A DNA stretch of 64,000 bases from Aeromonas enteropelogenes (GCF_000819845.1 NZ_CDCG01000034.1:62001-126000); one strand, 5' to 3'. Positions 46,935 through 56,532 are shown, numbered from the stretch's first letter. The notes: generated from the sequence alone by a model not told the origin. Numbers and translations: made by a program.

Positions 46935-48275
46935 TTAGAGGAAGCTGTAGATGATCATCGCCATCACGCCGCCTGTGGTGCCGATGATGGTTTCCATCAC
47001 GGTCCAGGTCTGCAGGGTCTGCTTCTCGGAGAGGCCCAGATAGCGGTTGGCCAGCCAGAAACCGGAGTCGTTGACGTGGGAGAGCACGATGGCACCACCG
47101 CCGATGGCAATGGTCACGGCGGCCAGTTGGGCACCGTTCAGACCCAGCGGCTCCAGCATCGGCAGCACCAGGCCGCAGGCGGTCAGCATGGCCACGGTGG
47201 CAGAACCCTGGATGACCCGCACCGCGGCGGCCAGGATGAAGGCCAGGGCGACGATGGGCAGGCCGGAGTCCGCCAGCATGTTGCCAAGAGCCGCGCCCAC
47301 ACCGGAATCCACCAGTACCTGCTTGAACACGCCACCGGCACCGGTCACCAGGATGATGACGCCGGCGGGCTGGATGGCGCTGTTGCAAACGTTCATCACC
47401 TCGTCACGGGACATGCCGCGACGAATGCCCAGCAGATAGAAGGCGGCCAGACAGGCGACCATGATGGCGGTGAAGGGGTGGCCGACAAATTCCAGCCAGC
47501 CGTGCAGGGTGGAACCTGTCTCGACGAAGCGACCAACGATGGTCTTGAGACCGATCATCAGCAGCGGCAGACCGATGAGGCCCATGGCCAGCCCGAAGGA
47601 GGGGAGGGACTTGCTGTCGTCATGGACGCTGTTCTGGGCATCGGCGGGCAGCGGCACGTCGACGATCTTGCTGATGAAGTCACCGAACAGCGGGCCTGCC
47701 AGGATCAGTGCCGGCACGGCGGCGATCAGGCCGAACAGGATCATGTAGCCAAAATCGGCACCCAGCTGGGAGGCCACCAGGATGGGGCCCGGCGCCGGGA
47801 TGAGGAAGGCCTGGCAGGTGGCGATGCCCGCCAGCAGGGCGATACCGATCTTCACCACACTGCCGCCGCCACGACGCACGATGGCAAACGCCACCCCGAT
47901 CAGCAGCACCACGGCCACGTCGAAGAAGAGCGGCAGCGCACAGACGAAGCCGGTCAACGCCATGGCCCAGTTGGCGCGCTTGACGCCGAACTTGCCAAGC
48001 AGGGTATGTGCCACCCGGTCGAGGGCGCCGGTCACTTCCATCACCTTGCCGAACATGGCGCCGAGCGCTACCACCACGGCCACGAAGCCCAGGGTGCCGC
48101 CCATCCCTTTCTGGATGGTGGCGGCAATATCGGCCGGGTTCATGCCGGCGGCCAGACCCGCCACCATGGAGACCAGGATGAGGGAGACGACGGCGTGCAA
48201 CCGGGCCTTCATCACCAGGAAGAGCAGCAGCACGATGGACCCGGCTGCCGTCATGATCAAAGAGATATCCGACAT
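46935..48275 (-). CDS. gntU: Gluconate permease, GntP family (GntU-like)
   Basis: This 446-residue inner-membrane proton symporter imports gluconate. It has about 12 spans. LLLFLVMKARLHAVVSLI, QKGMGGTLGFVAVVVALGAMFGK, ALPLFFDVAVVLLIGVAF, GAGGVFKQVLVDSGVGAALG and VSHVND-like LSHVNDSGFW match E. coli GntU closely, more than GntT or GntP. The ATG at 48275 follows AAGGAACAG. It is divergent from gntK across two GntR operators and is probably induced by gluconate. Confidence 0.93.
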   Translation of the reverse strand: MSDISLIMTAAGSIVLLLFLVMKARLHAVVSLILVSMVAGLAAGMNPADIAATIQKGMGGTLGFVAVVVALGAMFGKVMEVTGALDRVAHTLLGKFGVKRANWAMALTGFVCALPLFFDVAVVLLIGVAFAIVRRGGGSVVKIGIALLAGIATCQAFLIPAPGPILVASQLGADFGYMILFGLIAAVPALILAGPLFGDFISKIVDVPLPADAQNSVHDDSKSLPSFGLAMGLIGLPLLMIGLKTIVGRFVETGSTLHGWLEFVGHPFTAIMVACLAAFYLLGIRRGMSRDEVMNVCNSAIQPAGVIILVTGAGGVFKQVLVDSGVGAALGNMLADSGLPIVALAFILAAAVRVIQGSATVAMLTACGLVLPMLEPLGLNGAQLAAVTIAIGGGAIVLSHVNDSGFWLANRYLGLSEKQTLQTWTVMETIIGTTGGVMAMIIYSFL

Positions 48276-48435
48276 TGTTCTCTGTTCCTTTTTTAGTTGT
48301 TCAGTGGCAATGCCGCAGGACTCAGCACCAAACATAACATCATGATTTATTTATATATATGTTTTGGTCTGTGGCATTTCGCACGAGGCCGGAGAGTATG
48401 GGTTACTGTCTGTGGCCGGCTTCACATTTTTTGTA

Positions 48436-48461
48436 GTTACCGGTAACATGTTACCGGTAAC
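48436..48461. promoter_or_regulatory. Two tandem GntR operators
   Basis: GTTACCGGTAAC occurs twice, at 48436-48447 and 48450-48461, both perfect palindromes with centres 14 bases apart. This is the core of the E. coli GntR operator (ATGTTACCGGTAACA). They lie between gntU and gntK, 60-85 bases before gntK, so a repressor there could control both. Confidence 0.9.
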
Positions 48462-48520
48462 GTGTTAGATTAGAACCCATCAACAGCTGGTTTTTTGAAA
48501 AGTGGGACAGAGGTCAAATT

Positions 48521-49030
48521 ATGGCGGGTAAGTGCATTATCGTGATGGGAGTGTGTGGCAGCGGCAAGTCCAGCGTCGGTCTCAAGGTGGCCGAGGCACT
48601 GGGGGCCAAGTTCATCGATGGCGATGATCTGCACCCGAAAGCCAACATCCAGAAGATGGCCGGTGGCACCCCTCTCAACGATGAGGATCGCGCTCCCTGG
48701 CTGGAGCGGATCCGCGATGCGGCCTACAGCCTGGAACAGAAGAACGAGGTGGGTGTCATCGTCTGCTCCGCCCTCAAAAAGCAGTACCGCGACCAGATCC
48801 GCGAGGGCAACGAGTCGGTCAGCTTCCTGTTCCTGGATGGCGACCAGCCTCTGATCCTTGAACGCATGCGGGCTCGCAAGGGCCACTTCATGCGGGAAAG
48901 CATGGTACAAAGTCAGTTTGATACCCTGGAGCGCCCGGATGGCGAGGCAGGGGTCTTCCATATCGATATAGACGGCACCTTCGAACAGGTTGTTGACCGC
49001 GCCGTCACCGCGTTGGAGCAAGCCGAATGA
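48521..49030 (+). CDS. gntK: Gluconokinase GntK
   Basis: This 169-residue kinase makes 6-phosphogluconate from gluconate and ATP. The P-loop is GVCGSGKS at residues 10-17, followed by FIDGDDLHPKANIQKMAGG and TPLNDEDRAPWLERI for substrate binding. VICSALKKQYRD and ARKGHFMRESMVQSQFDTLE are family blocks. Its last codons overlap the edd start (ATGA), so translation is coupled. Confidence 0.97.
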   Translation: MAGKCIIVMGVCGSGKSSVGLKVAEALGAKFIDGDDLHPKANIQKMAGGTPLNDEDRAPWLERIRDAAYSLEQKNEVGVIVCSALKKQYRDQIREGNESVSFLFLDGDQPLILERMRARKGHFMRESMVQSQFDTLERPDGEAGVFHIDIDGTFEQVVDRAVTALEQAE

Positions 49031-50823
49031 CACACAGCGTCATCTCAGAGGTCACTGCCCGCATCCGCGAGCGCAGTGTCAGCCGTCGCCAGGCCTTCCT
49101 GGCCCGCATTCAACGTCAGGCCGAGCAGGGCAAGACCCGTGCTGCCCTGGCCTGTGGCAACCTGGCCCACGCCGTCGCCGCTTCCAGCTGTGACGAGAAG
49201 GGACGCATTCTCGACATGACCCGCGCCAACGTGGGCATAGTTACCGCCTACAACGACATGTTGAGCGCCCATCAGCCCTATCAGGGCTATCCGGATCAGA
49301 TCAAGGCGGCGCTGGCCGAGCTGGGCCACAGCGCCCAGGTGGCCGGCGGCGTGCCCGCCATGTGTGACGGCGTGACTCAGGGCCAGCCGGGGATGGACAT
49401 GTCGTTGTTCTCTCGTGATCTCATCGCCCAGGCTACCGCGCTGTCGCTTTCTCACAATACTTTCGATGCCACTCTGCTGCTCGGCATCTGCGACAAGATA
49501 GCGCCGGGTCAGATCATGGGGGCGCTCTCCCATGCCCATCTGCCGACCGCCTTCGTGCCGGCCGGCCCGATGGCGAGCGGCATCAGTAACGACGAGAAGG
49601 TGAAGGTGCGTCAGCAGTACGCCGCCGGCGAGGTGGGGCGCGATGCCCTGCTGAAGATGGAGTGCGGCGCCTACCATTCGGCCGGTACCTGCACCTTCTA
49701 CGGTACCGCCAATACCAACCAGCTGGTATTTGAGGCCATGGGCCTGATGCTGCCAGGCTCCGCCTTCGTGCATCCCCACAGCGAGCTGCGCCGGGCCCTC
49801 ACCGACGAAGCCGCCCGCCGCATCAGCGCCATGATCCCGGGCTCTGCGGCTTATCGTCCGCTGAGCAAGGTGATCGACGAACGCTCCCTGGTCAACGGCC
49901 TGGTGGCCCTGCTCGCCTCCGGCGGCAGCACCAACCACAGCATCCACATGGTGGCGCTGGCCCGCGCCGCCGGCCTGGTGCTGACCTGGGACGATATCAG
50001 TGATCTCTCCGATGTTGTGCCACTGCTGGTTCGCATGTACCCGAATGGTCCGGCTGACGTGAACGCCTTCGAACAGGCGGGTGGCGTGCCGGGCCTGATG
50101 CGCCGGCTGGCCGAGGCCGATCTGCTCAACATGGACGCCGTGCCGGCGTTTGGCGAGATGGCGGACTACCTCACTCGTCCTGCACTGGTCGATGGCAAGC
50201 TGGTATGGCAACCGGTCGGCGAGAGCCGGGATCCGAGCGTGCTGTCCCCCTCGGGGGCCGTATTCCAGGCCACCGGCGGCACCAAGCTGCTGGCGGGCAA
50301 TCTGGGCCGCGCCGTGGTCAAGGTCTCTGCAGTTGCCCCCGAATACCGCGTCATCGAGGCGCCTGCCCGGGTCTTCTCCTCCCAGCATGCGGTGGAGGCG
50401 GCCTACAAGGCGGGGGATCTCAATCAGGATGCCGTCATCGTGGTGCGCCACAACGGCCCGGCCGCCAACGGCATGCCGGAGCTGCACAAGCTGATGCCGG
50501 TGCTCGGCAACCTGCAGAAGGCGGGCTACAAGGTGGCGCTGGTCACCGACGGTCGTCTCTCCGGCGCCTCCGGCAAGATCCCGGCCGCCATCCACGTCAC
50601 CCCGGAAGCGCTGCACGGCGGGGCCATCGGCCTGCTGCAAGACGGTGATCTGCTGCGGGTGGATGCCGAATCCGGCCGTCTCGACTGCCTGACCGATTTG
50701 AGCGGCCGTACCCAGGCCGAGATTGACCTCACTCTGGAGCAAGAGGGGTGGGGCCGTGAACTGTTTAGCGTGATGCGTCGCGCGGTATCGAGCGCCGAGT
50801 GTGGCGCCACTATTTTTGACTAA
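49027..50823 (+). CDS. edd: Phosphogluconate dehydratase Edd
   Basis: This 598-residue enzyme converts 6-phosphogluconate to 2-keto-3-deoxy-6-phosphogluconate, the first Entner-Doudoroff step. It is of the IlvD/Edd iron-sulfur family. VPAMCDGVTQGQPGMDMSL, ICDKIAPGQIMGAL and ECGAYHSAGTCTFYGTANTNQ hold the cluster cysteines. The C-terminal VTDGRLSGASGKIPAAIHVTPEA is the active-site region. The length agrees with E. coli Edd (603). It sits between gntK and eda. Confidence 0.97.
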   Translation: MTHSVISEVTARIRERSVSRRQAFLARIQRQAEQGKTRAALACGNLAHAVAASSCDEKGRILDMTRANVGIVTAYNDMLSAHQPYQGYPDQIKAALAELGHSAQVAGGVPAMCDGVTQGQPGMDMSLFSRDLIAQATALSLSHNTFDATLLLGICDKIAPGQIMGALSHAHLPTAFVPAGPMASGISNDEKVKVRQQYAAGEVGRDALLKMECGAYHSAGTCTFYGTANTNQLVFEAMGLMLPGSAFVHPHSELRRALTDEAARRISAMIPGSAAYRPLSKVIDERSLVNGLVALLASGGSTNHSIHMVALARAAGLVLTWDDISDLSDVVPLLVRMYPNGPADVNAFEQAGGVPGLMRRLAEADLLNMDAVPAFGEMADYLTRPALVDGKLVWQPVGESRDPSVLSPSGAVFQATGGTKLLAGNLGRAVVKVSAVAPEYRVIEAPARVFSSQHAVEAAYKAGDLNQDAVIVVRHNGPAANGMPELHKLMPVLGNLQKAGYKVALVTDGRLSGASGKIPAAIHVTPEALHGGAIGLLQDGDLLRVDAESGRLDCLTDLSGRTQAEIDLTLEQEGWGRELFSVMRRAVSSAECGATIFD

Positions 50824-50846
50824 GAGCCTTTGACTAAGGAAGAGCT

Positions 50847-51488
50847 ATGCAGAACTGGAAAGTGACCCCAGCCGAGGTGTTTGCCGCCTCCCCGCTGGTA
50901 CCCGTGATGGTCATCAACGAACTGGAGCAGGCGCTGCCGATGGCGAAGGCGCTGCTCGATGGCGGCATCTCTGTGTTCGAGATCACCCTGCGTACCCCGG
51001 TCGCGCTCGATGCGATTGCCCTTATCGCCAAGGCGATGCCGGATGCCATGGTCGGTGCCGGTACCGTGCTCAACTGCGCGCAGTTTGATGCCGCCGTGGC
51101 CGCCGGTGCCCGCTTCGTCATCTCCCCGGGCATGACCCCGGCGCTGCTGGCCCACGCGGCCAACAGCACGGCCCCGCTGATCCCGGGGGTAGCCACTCCG
51201 TCCGAGGTGATGCAGGCGCTGGAAGCGGGCTATGACCACCTGAAATTCTTCCCGGCCGAGGCAAATGGCGGCACCAAGGCGCTCTCCGCCATCGCCGCGC
51301 CGCTGCCCCAGGTGAAGTTCTGTCCCACCGGCGGTATCGGTCCGAAGAACGTGGCCGATTATCTGGCACTCAAGTGTGTCGCCACCGTCGGCGGTTCCTG
51401 GATGCTGCCGGCCGATGCGGTCAAGAGCGGCAACTGGGAAGAAGTGACCCGCCTCTCCCGCGAAGCGGTCGAACTGGCGACTCGCTGA
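50847..51488 (+). CDS. eda: KDPG aldolase Eda
   Basis: This 213-residue aldolase splits 2-keto-3-deoxy-6-phosphogluconate to pyruvate and glyceraldehyde-3-phosphate. The Schiff-base Lys133 is in YDHLKFFPAEANGG, and Glu45 and Arg49 in VFEITLRTPVA complete the active site, at the same numbers as in E. coli. It begins 23 bases after edd with AGGAAGAG upstream, and a terminator follows. gntK-edd-eda forms one operon. Confidence 0.97.
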   Translation: MQNWKVTPAEVFAASPLVPVMVINELEQALPMAKALLDGGISVFEITLRTPVALDAIALIAKAMPDAMVGAGTVLNCAQFDAAVAAGARFVISPGMTPALLAHAANSTAPLIPGVATPSEVMQALEAGYDHLKFFPAEANGGTKALSAIAAPLPQVKFCPTGGIGPKNVADYLALKCVATVGGSWMLPADAVKSGNWEEVTRLSREAVELATR

Positions 51489-51510
51489 CAGATAATCATG
51501 CTTGCCAAGC

Positions 51511-51545
51511 TGACAGGCCACCCTCGGGTGGCCTGTTCTGTTTAT
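51511..51545. terminator. Terminator of gntK-edd-eda
   Basis: ACAGGCCACCC (51513-51523) and GGGTGGCCTGT (51526-51536) pair around TC and are followed by TCTGTTT. It lies between eda and the convergent gntR gene. Confidence 0.88.
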
Positions 51546-51562
51546 GGCGCAGTGCGGGCGAT

Positions 51563-52570
51563 TTACCCCAGGCTCTCACCAAGATAGAGGGTGAACCCCA
51601 TGTCCTTGCGGGTCTCCGCCAGGGCTTTGCCATCGAGCCGCGCCAGCAGCATGGTGGCCGCCTCGCGGCCGATCGCCTCGCGGGGGGTGGCGATACTGGC
51701 CAGCTTGGGGGTCATGGCATGGCCGATGTCGAGGGCGTTACAGCCGGCGATGGCGATCTGCTGGGGGACCGGGATCCACTTCGCCTGACACTGCAACAGG
51801 GCGCCGACCGCCAGGTCATCGTTGGTGCAGAACAGGCCATCCAGATCGGGGTAGCGCACCAGTGCCAGGTCCAGCAGCTCGCCCCCCAGGGTGAAGGTGG
51901 AGGACTGCTCGGTCAGCAGGTGGCGCCCCTCCAGGCCGAAATCCGCCATCGCCTGGTAGTAGCCCTCCATCCGCAACTGGGTGCGCACGTCGAGGCGGGC
52001 CCCGAGATAGACCAGCTTGCGGCGGCCGCGCAGCAGCATCTCTGTTACCATGGCCCGGGCAGCGGCCTTGTGATCCATGCCGACCACCATGTCGATGGGA
52101 TCCTGTGGCAGATCCATGGTCTCCACCACCGGAATGCCGGCGGTGGCGATCATCTTGCGGGTGCGCTCGGTATGCTGGCTGTCGGAGAGGATGAGACCAT
52201 CCACATGGTAGGAGAGCAGGGAGGCCACCTGTTCCTCTTCCCGTTCCGGGTTGTAGCCATAGTGGGCAAGCAGGGTCTGGTAGCCTGCGGGTCGAGTCAC
52301 CGACTCGATGCCGTGGATCGCCGCCGAGAAGACCTGGTTGGAGAGGGAGGGGATCAGAATGCCGATCGCCTTGCTGGTGGCGTTGGAGAGAATATCCGGC
52401 GCCCGGTTGGGGATGTAGCCGAGCTCCTCCACCGCCGCCGCGATCCGCTCCCGGGTCCCCTCGGCCACGGTCTGGGGATCCCGCAGGTAACGACTGACGG
52501 TCATCTTGGTCACGCCGGTCAGGTCGGCGATGTCTTGCAGGGTGGGGCGGCGCTTACGGGTGGTCGTCAT
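51563..52570 (-). CDS. gntR: Gluconate repressor GntR (LacI family)
   Basis: This 335-residue LacI-family repressor has an N-terminal helix-turn-helix (RPTLQDIADLTGVTKMTVSRYL) and a ligand-binding core. YIPNRAPDILSNATSKAIGILIPSLSNQVF, GLILSDSQHT and GLFCTNDDLAVGALLQC match E. coli GntR closely. It should bind the two operators at 48436-48461 and release them with gluconate. The ATG at 52570 gives a product like E. coli GntR; ATGs at 52603 and 52585 are alternatives, none with a good ribosome site. An operator-like palindrome precedes it. Confidence 0.93.
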   Translation of the reverse strand: MTTTRKRRPTLQDIADLTGVTKMTVSRYLRDPQTVAEGTRERIAAAVEELGYIPNRAPDILSNATSKAIGILIPSLSNQVFSAAIHGIESVTRPAGYQTLLAHYGYNPEREEEQVASLLSYHVDGLILSDSQHTERTRKMIATAGIPVVETMDLPQDPIDMVVGMDHKAAARAMVTEMLLRGRRKLVYLGARLDVRTQLRMEGYYQAMADFGLEGRHLLTEQSSTFTLGGELLDLALVRYPDLDGLFCTNDDLAVGALLQCQAKWIPVPQQIAIAGCNALDIGHAMTPKLASIATPREAIGREAATMLLARLDGKALAETRKDMGFTLYLGESLG

Positions 52571-52587
52571 GTCGGTGTCCAGCATGG

Positions 52588-52603
52588 ATGTTACGTGTAA
52601 CAT
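52588..52603. promoter_or_regulatory. GntR-like operator in front of gntR and the Qnr-like gene
   Basis: ATGTTACGTGTAACAT is a near-perfect palindrome with the same GTTAC/GTAAC arms as the gntU-gntK operators and a changed centre. It is 18 bases before the gntR start and about 55 before the divergent Qnr-like gene, so it may serve autoregulation. Confidence 0.72.
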
Positions 52604-52658
52604 TACCGTTTTTACCGGACAAAGTCAGCATATGAAACCGTAGTGGAAGGATTTTCCG

Positions 52659-53309
52659 ATGATCAGAGGCAAACATTTCGAAGGGGCTCGCTTCGAGCAA
52701 CAGGATGTGGAGGGCGAGCATTTCTCCGGGTGCCACTTCATTGGGTGTGACTTCTCATGGCTGGATCTGGGCGAGTGTCGCTTCGTCGATTGCTGCTTCT
52801 ATGACAGGGAGCGCGAGCTGGGTTGCCAGTTGCAGGGCTGCGATCTGCGGGAGGCGAGCTTCCTGCGCTGCGATCTCACCCTGGCGGATGTCAACCGCAG
52901 CCAGTGTCTGGGGCTGGAGATGCGTGATTGCCAGGCGATGGGCATCAACTTTGGTCACGCCAGCTTTGCCAACCAGATCACCGCCAGGAGCTACTTCTGC
53001 GAAGCTCATCTGACCGGCAACAACTTCAGCTACGCCAGTTTCGAAGGTTGCCTGCTGGAAAAATGTGAATTGAGCGGCAACCGCTGGCAGGGGGCAAACC
53101 TGCTGGGGGCTTCGCTGGCTGGATCCGATCTCAGCGGTTCCGAGTTTGGCCAGATAGAGTGGACCAGTTTCAAGCTGCAGGGTTGTGACCTGCGCCAGTG
53201 TGATCTGCCCGGGCTGGATCTGCGGCGGGTCGATCTGACCGGGGTGCAGATAAATGAAGATCAGCAGCAGACCCTGCTGGAGCAGATCGGGCTTGTTGTC
53301 TTTCCCTGA
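52659..53309 (+). CDS. Qnr-type pentapeptide repeat protein
   Basis: This 216-residue protein folds as a right-handed beta helix of pentapeptide repeats. FYDRERELGCQLQGC, CDLTLADVNRSQCLG, FANQITARSYFC, NNFSYASFEGCLLEKCEL, NRWQGANLLGASLAGSDLSGSEF and LDLRRVDLTGVQI follow the QnrA/B/S pattern nearly position by position, including the two loops and the C-terminal helix. Such proteins protect DNA gyrase and topoisomerase IV from quinolones. Aeromonas has a chromosomal member (AhQnr), and this is probably the same gene. I see no LexA box. The ATG at 52659 has GGAAGGA upstream. Confidence 0.9.
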   Translation: MIRGKHFEGARFEQQDVEGEHFSGCHFIGCDFSWLDLGECRFVDCCFYDRERELGCQLQGCDLREASFLRCDLTLADVNRSQCLGLEMRDCQAMGINFGHASFANQITARSYFCEAHLTGNNFSYASFEGCLLEKCELSGNRWQGANLLGASLAGSDLSGSEFGQIEWTSFKLQGCDLRQCDLPGLDLRRVDLTGVQINEDQQQTLLEQIGLVVFP

Positions 53310-53372
53310 GCGGGCCGAAAAAGAGGTAATTTTTCATCACTTTGCCGCCTCTTGTGCCGTACGTGACAAATA

Positions 53373-53400
53373 AAAAAGCCTGCATGATGCAGGCTTTGTC
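53373..53400. terminator. Terminator after envC and the Qnr-like gene
   Basis: AAAAAAGCCTGCA and TGCAGGCTTTGT pair around TGA. The T-run is on the minus strand, so it mainly ends the envC message. Confidence 0.85.
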
Positions 53401-53446
53401 GTCTTTAGTTTGCCGTTTGATGGGAGCGCGAGGCCGGGATCCCTGG

Positions 53447-54748
53447 TCAGCGTTTGGCCAGCCATTTGGCGGGGTTGATGGCTTCTCCCTGATAGCGGAT
53501 CTCGAAGTAGAGGCCGGGCCTGTCCTGGCCGCCACTGTCGCCGACCAGAGCCACGGGTTCACCCTGTTCCACATTCTGGCCGACCTGGCGCAGCAGCGAC
53601 TGGTTGTGGCCGTAGAGACTCATATAGCCGCGACCGTGGTCGATCACCAGCAGCATACCGAAGCCGTCCAGCCAGTCGGCGTAGACCACCTGGCCCGGCG
53701 CCACCGCCTTGACCTGGGTCCCTTCGCTGGCACCGATCAGGGTGCCCTTCCACTTGAGCTGGGCGGTACGGGGTGAGCCGTAGGAGATGAGGATGGGGCC
53801 CTGCACTGGCCAGCGCAGATTGCCATTGGTCTTGAGGCCGCTGTAGTGGCCAGCGCCGCTGATGCTGGAGCTGGATTCCGGCTCTTTGCTGGCCACTTGC
53901 TGCTGGCTGGCCTGCTCCTCGGCACGGCGCTGCTCCGCCAGTTTGCGCTGGCGTTCCTGCTCGGCCTTCAGTTTGGCGAGGCGTTCCCGCTCGCGGCGCT
54001 CCTGCTCTTCCCGTTTGCGGCGCAGCTCCTCCAGCCGGGCTTTCAGGGCTTTTTCCGCCTTGACCAGCTTGGCCAGCTTCTGCTCGTCATCCTGCACCGA
54101 CTGTTGCAACTGGTTGCGCACCTTGGCGCGGCTCTGCTGGCTGGCCAACAGGGCCTGGTGGTGCTCCTGCTGTTCGCTCAGCAAGGCCTGCAGCCGGCTC
54201 TCGGTCTCTTTGGTCGCCTGCTGGTTTTTCGCCAGTTTGGTGCGGGTGGCGCGCAGCGCCTCGATGGCCTCGATACGAGCCTTGTTGAGGTAGTCGTAGT
54301 AGTCGAGGGAGCGGCTCAGTTTGGCCGGGTCCTGCTGGTTGAGCAGCAGTTTGAGGTAGTCGTGGCTGCCCGCCTGGAAGGCGCTTTCCGCCTGCCTGGC
54401 CAGCAACTGCTTCTGATGTTTGGCCTGCTCTTCCAGATCCAGCTTGTCTTGCTGCAGACCGGCCAGCTTCTGCTGGTTCTGCTTGAGTTGCTGTTTGGTT
54501 TGGTTGAGCTTGGCGGCAGCTGCCGAGATGGCTTGCTCATCGGCCTTGAGCTGGGCATTGAGCTTGGTCAGCTCCTGCTTGCTCAGCTTGATGGTCTTCT
54601 GCTGTTCCTTGATCTGGGTCTGCATGGTACCCAGCTGCTGGTTGGTTGCCCAGGCTTGGCCCGTGCCGCCAAACAGGCAAAAAAACAGCGCGCCGGCCAA
54701 CAGGCCGACGCGACTGGTTTTCTGTGAAATAACTTCGCATCCCCGCAT
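53447..54748 (-). CDS. envC: Murein hydrolase activator EnvC
   Basis: This 433-residue periplasmic protein activates the amidases AmiA and AmiB at the division site. A signal peptide (LLAGALFFCLFGGTGQAWA) is followed by a long coiled coil (about 40-290, rich in Gln, Lys, Glu) and a C-terminal LytM domain (about 310-433, WKGTLIGASEGTQVKAVAPGQVVYADWLDGFGMLLVIDHGRGYMSLYGHN). The zinc-binding residues of active LytM are mostly absent, as in E. coli EnvC. It starts at 54748, ten bases after gpmI stops (54758), and the order gpmI-envC is the same as in E. coli. Confidence 0.94.
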   Translation of the reverse strand: MRGCEVISQKTSRVGLLAGALFFCLFGGTGQAWATNQQLGTMQTQIKEQQKTIKLSKQELTKLNAQLKADEQAISAAAAKLNQTKQQLKQNQQKLAGLQQDKLDLEEQAKHQKQLLARQAESAFQAGSHDYLKLLLNQQDPAKLSRSLDYYDYLNKARIEAIEALRATRTKLAKNQQATKETESRLQALLSEQQEHHQALLASQQSRAKVRNQLQQSVQDDEQKLAKLVKAEKALKARLEELRRKREEQERRERERLAKLKAEQERQRKLAEQRRAEEQASQQQVASKEPESSSSISGAGHYSGLKTNGNLRWPVQGPILISYGSPRTAQLKWKGTLIGASEGTQVKAVAPGQVVYADWLDGFGMLLVIDHGRGYMSLYGHNQSLLRQVGQNVEQGEPVALVGDSGGQDRPGLYFEIRYQGEAINPAKWLAKR

Positions 54749-54757
54749 GGGGAAGGA

Positions 54758-56287
54758 TTATTTCAGAATCATCAGGGGCTTGCCAGTCATTTCCGGCGGC
54801 ACCGGCAGACCCATCAGGGTCAGCATGGTGGGAGCCAGATCGGACAGTTTGCCACCTTCTACCACCTCGGCTTTGCGCCCGAAGTAGATGAGCGGAACCG
54901 GCAGGTTGGTGTGGGCGGTGTGAGCCTGGCCGGTCTCTTCGTCCATCATCTTCTCGGCGTTGCCGTGGTCGGCGGTGATCAGGCACTCGCCACCCACTTC
55001 GGCCAGCGCGTCGGTGACGCGACCGATGCAGTGGTCGACGGCTTCACACGCCTTGACGGCTGCATCGAACACGCCGGTGTGGCCGACCATGTCGCCGTTC
55101 GGGTAGTTGCAGATGATGACGTCGTACTTGCCGCTCTTGATGGCCGCAACCAGCTTGTCGGTCAGCTCGCCGGAGCTCATTTCCGGCTGCAGGTCGTAGG
55201 TCGCCACTTTCGGGCTCGCCACGATTTCGCGATCTTCACCGGTGAAGCAGGCCTCTTCGCCGCCGTTGAAGAAGAAGGTGACGTGCGCGTACTTCTCGGT
55301 CTCGGAGATGCGCAGCTGGGTTTTGCCCTGCTTGGCCAGCCACTCACCCAGGGTGTTGACCAGGGCGGTCGGCGGGTAGGCGCAGGCGGTTTTGATGTCG
55401 GCCGCGTATTCGGTCAGCATCACGAAGTTCAGCTTGGGTTCGGCGGTACGAGCGAAGCCGGTAAAGTCGGTGTCAACGAAGGCTCGGGTGATTTCACGGG
55501 CGCGGTCGGCACGGAAGTTCATGAAGATCAGCGCATCGCCGTCAACCATGGGAACGGCTTCGCCGATGCGGGTCGCCTTGACGAACTCGTCGTTCTCGTC
55601 GCGAGCATAGGCGGCAGCCAGGGCCTCGGTGGCGGAAGCAGCGGTAAACTCGCCCTTGCCCTGGGTCATCAGGTCATAGGCCTGCTGTACACGATCCCAG
55701 CGGTTGTCGCGGTCCATGGCGTAGTAACGGCCGATCATGGAGGCGAAACGCCCCTTGCCCAGCTTGGCGAACAGGGCATCGAACAGCTCGATGGAGGACT
55801 GTGCGGAGCGCGGCGGCACGTCACGGCCATCCAGGAAGGCGTGGAAGTAGATCTTCTCGGCACCACGTTTGGCGGCCATCTCGATCATGCCCATGATGTG
55901 CTCTTCGTGGCTGTGTACGCCGCCCGGGGACATCAGACCCATGATGTGAACGGCCTTGCCATTGGACACTGCAGCGTCAACAGCCTTGGCCAGTTCGACG
56001 TTGTCGAAGAAAGGACCATCCTGGATGTCTTTGGAGATGCGAGTCAGCTCCTGATAGACGATGCGGCCGGCACCGATGTTGACGTGGCCGACTTCGGAGT
56101 TGCCCATCTGGCCATCCGGCAGACCCACGTCCAGGCCGGAGCCGGAGATCAGGGTGCTGGTGTAGTCACGAGCCAGACGATCGAGATTGGGAGTCTTGGC
56201 GGCGGCGACGGCATTGTGCTCTTGCTTGGTGCTATAGCCCCAACCGTCCATGATGACCAGAACCAAAGGTTTCTTAGCTGTTGACAT
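54758..56287 (-). CDS. gpmI: Cofactor-independent phosphoglycerate mutase GpmI
   Basis: This 509-residue Mn-dependent glycolytic enzyme interconverts 3- and 2-phosphoglycerate. The nucleophile Ser64 is in MGNSEVGH. Metal ligands are in LVIMDGWGY and in the C-terminal [13 protein letters not shown] and [10 protein letters not shown]. The length is as for E. coli GpmI (514). The ATG is at 56287. A 245-base gap to the divergent yibN holds the promoters. Confidence 0.96.
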   Translation of the reverse strand: MSTAKKPLVLVIMDGWGYSTKQEHNAVAAAKTPNLDRLARDYTSTLISGSGLDVGLPDGQMGNSEVGHVNIGAGRIVYQELTRISKDIQDGPFFDNVELAKAVDAAVSNGKAVHIMGLMSPGGVHSHEEHIMGMIEMAAKRGAEKIYFHAFLDGRDVPPRSAQSSIELFDALFAKLGKGRFASMIGRYYAMDRDNRWDRVQQAYDLMTQGKGEFTAASATEALAAAYARDENDEFVKATRIGEAVPMVDGDALIFMNFRADRAREITRAFVDTDFTGFARTAEPKLNFVMLTEYAADIKTACAYPPTALVNTLGEWLAKQGKTQLRISETEKYAHVTFFFNGGEEACFTGEDREIVASPKVATYDLQPEMSSGELTDKLVAAIKSGKYDVIICNYPNGDMVGHTGVFDAAVKACEAVDHCIGRVTDALAEVGGECLITADHGNAEKMMDEETGQAHTAHTNLPVPLIYFGRKAEVVEGGKLSDLAPTMLTLMGLPVPPEMTGKPLMILK

Positions 56288-56532
56288 AAGGCTATGTCCT
56301 CTCGGATTGGAAAAAATGCGGGAAATGAAACTAGCGTAATATTACTACATCTGCCGAAATAGTCACCTGATAGCCAAGGCGGCTTCCCATCGCCCAGTAG
56401 GGGGCTCTCCGCTCCTCCTGATCGAGCTAGCGCATGATGGGAGCCTGCTCGCGCTTTGCCGCCAAGATGGCTGATCTTAGTTACACCCCCATGTATACTC
56501 GGGCCCTTGTCTTGGTCCCTGGATAGTAGAAG
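56288..56532. other. Divergent promoter region of gpmI and yibN
   Basis: These 245 bases contain no gene. TATACT near 56494 is a likely -10 for yibN. grxC, which lies between yibN and secB in E. coli, is not present here or in the yibN-secB gap. Confidence 0.5.

Noticed and set aside
49045-50742. 565-codon minus-strand frame opposite edd
   Set aside because: It is a shadow of edd with no start signal or family resemblance.
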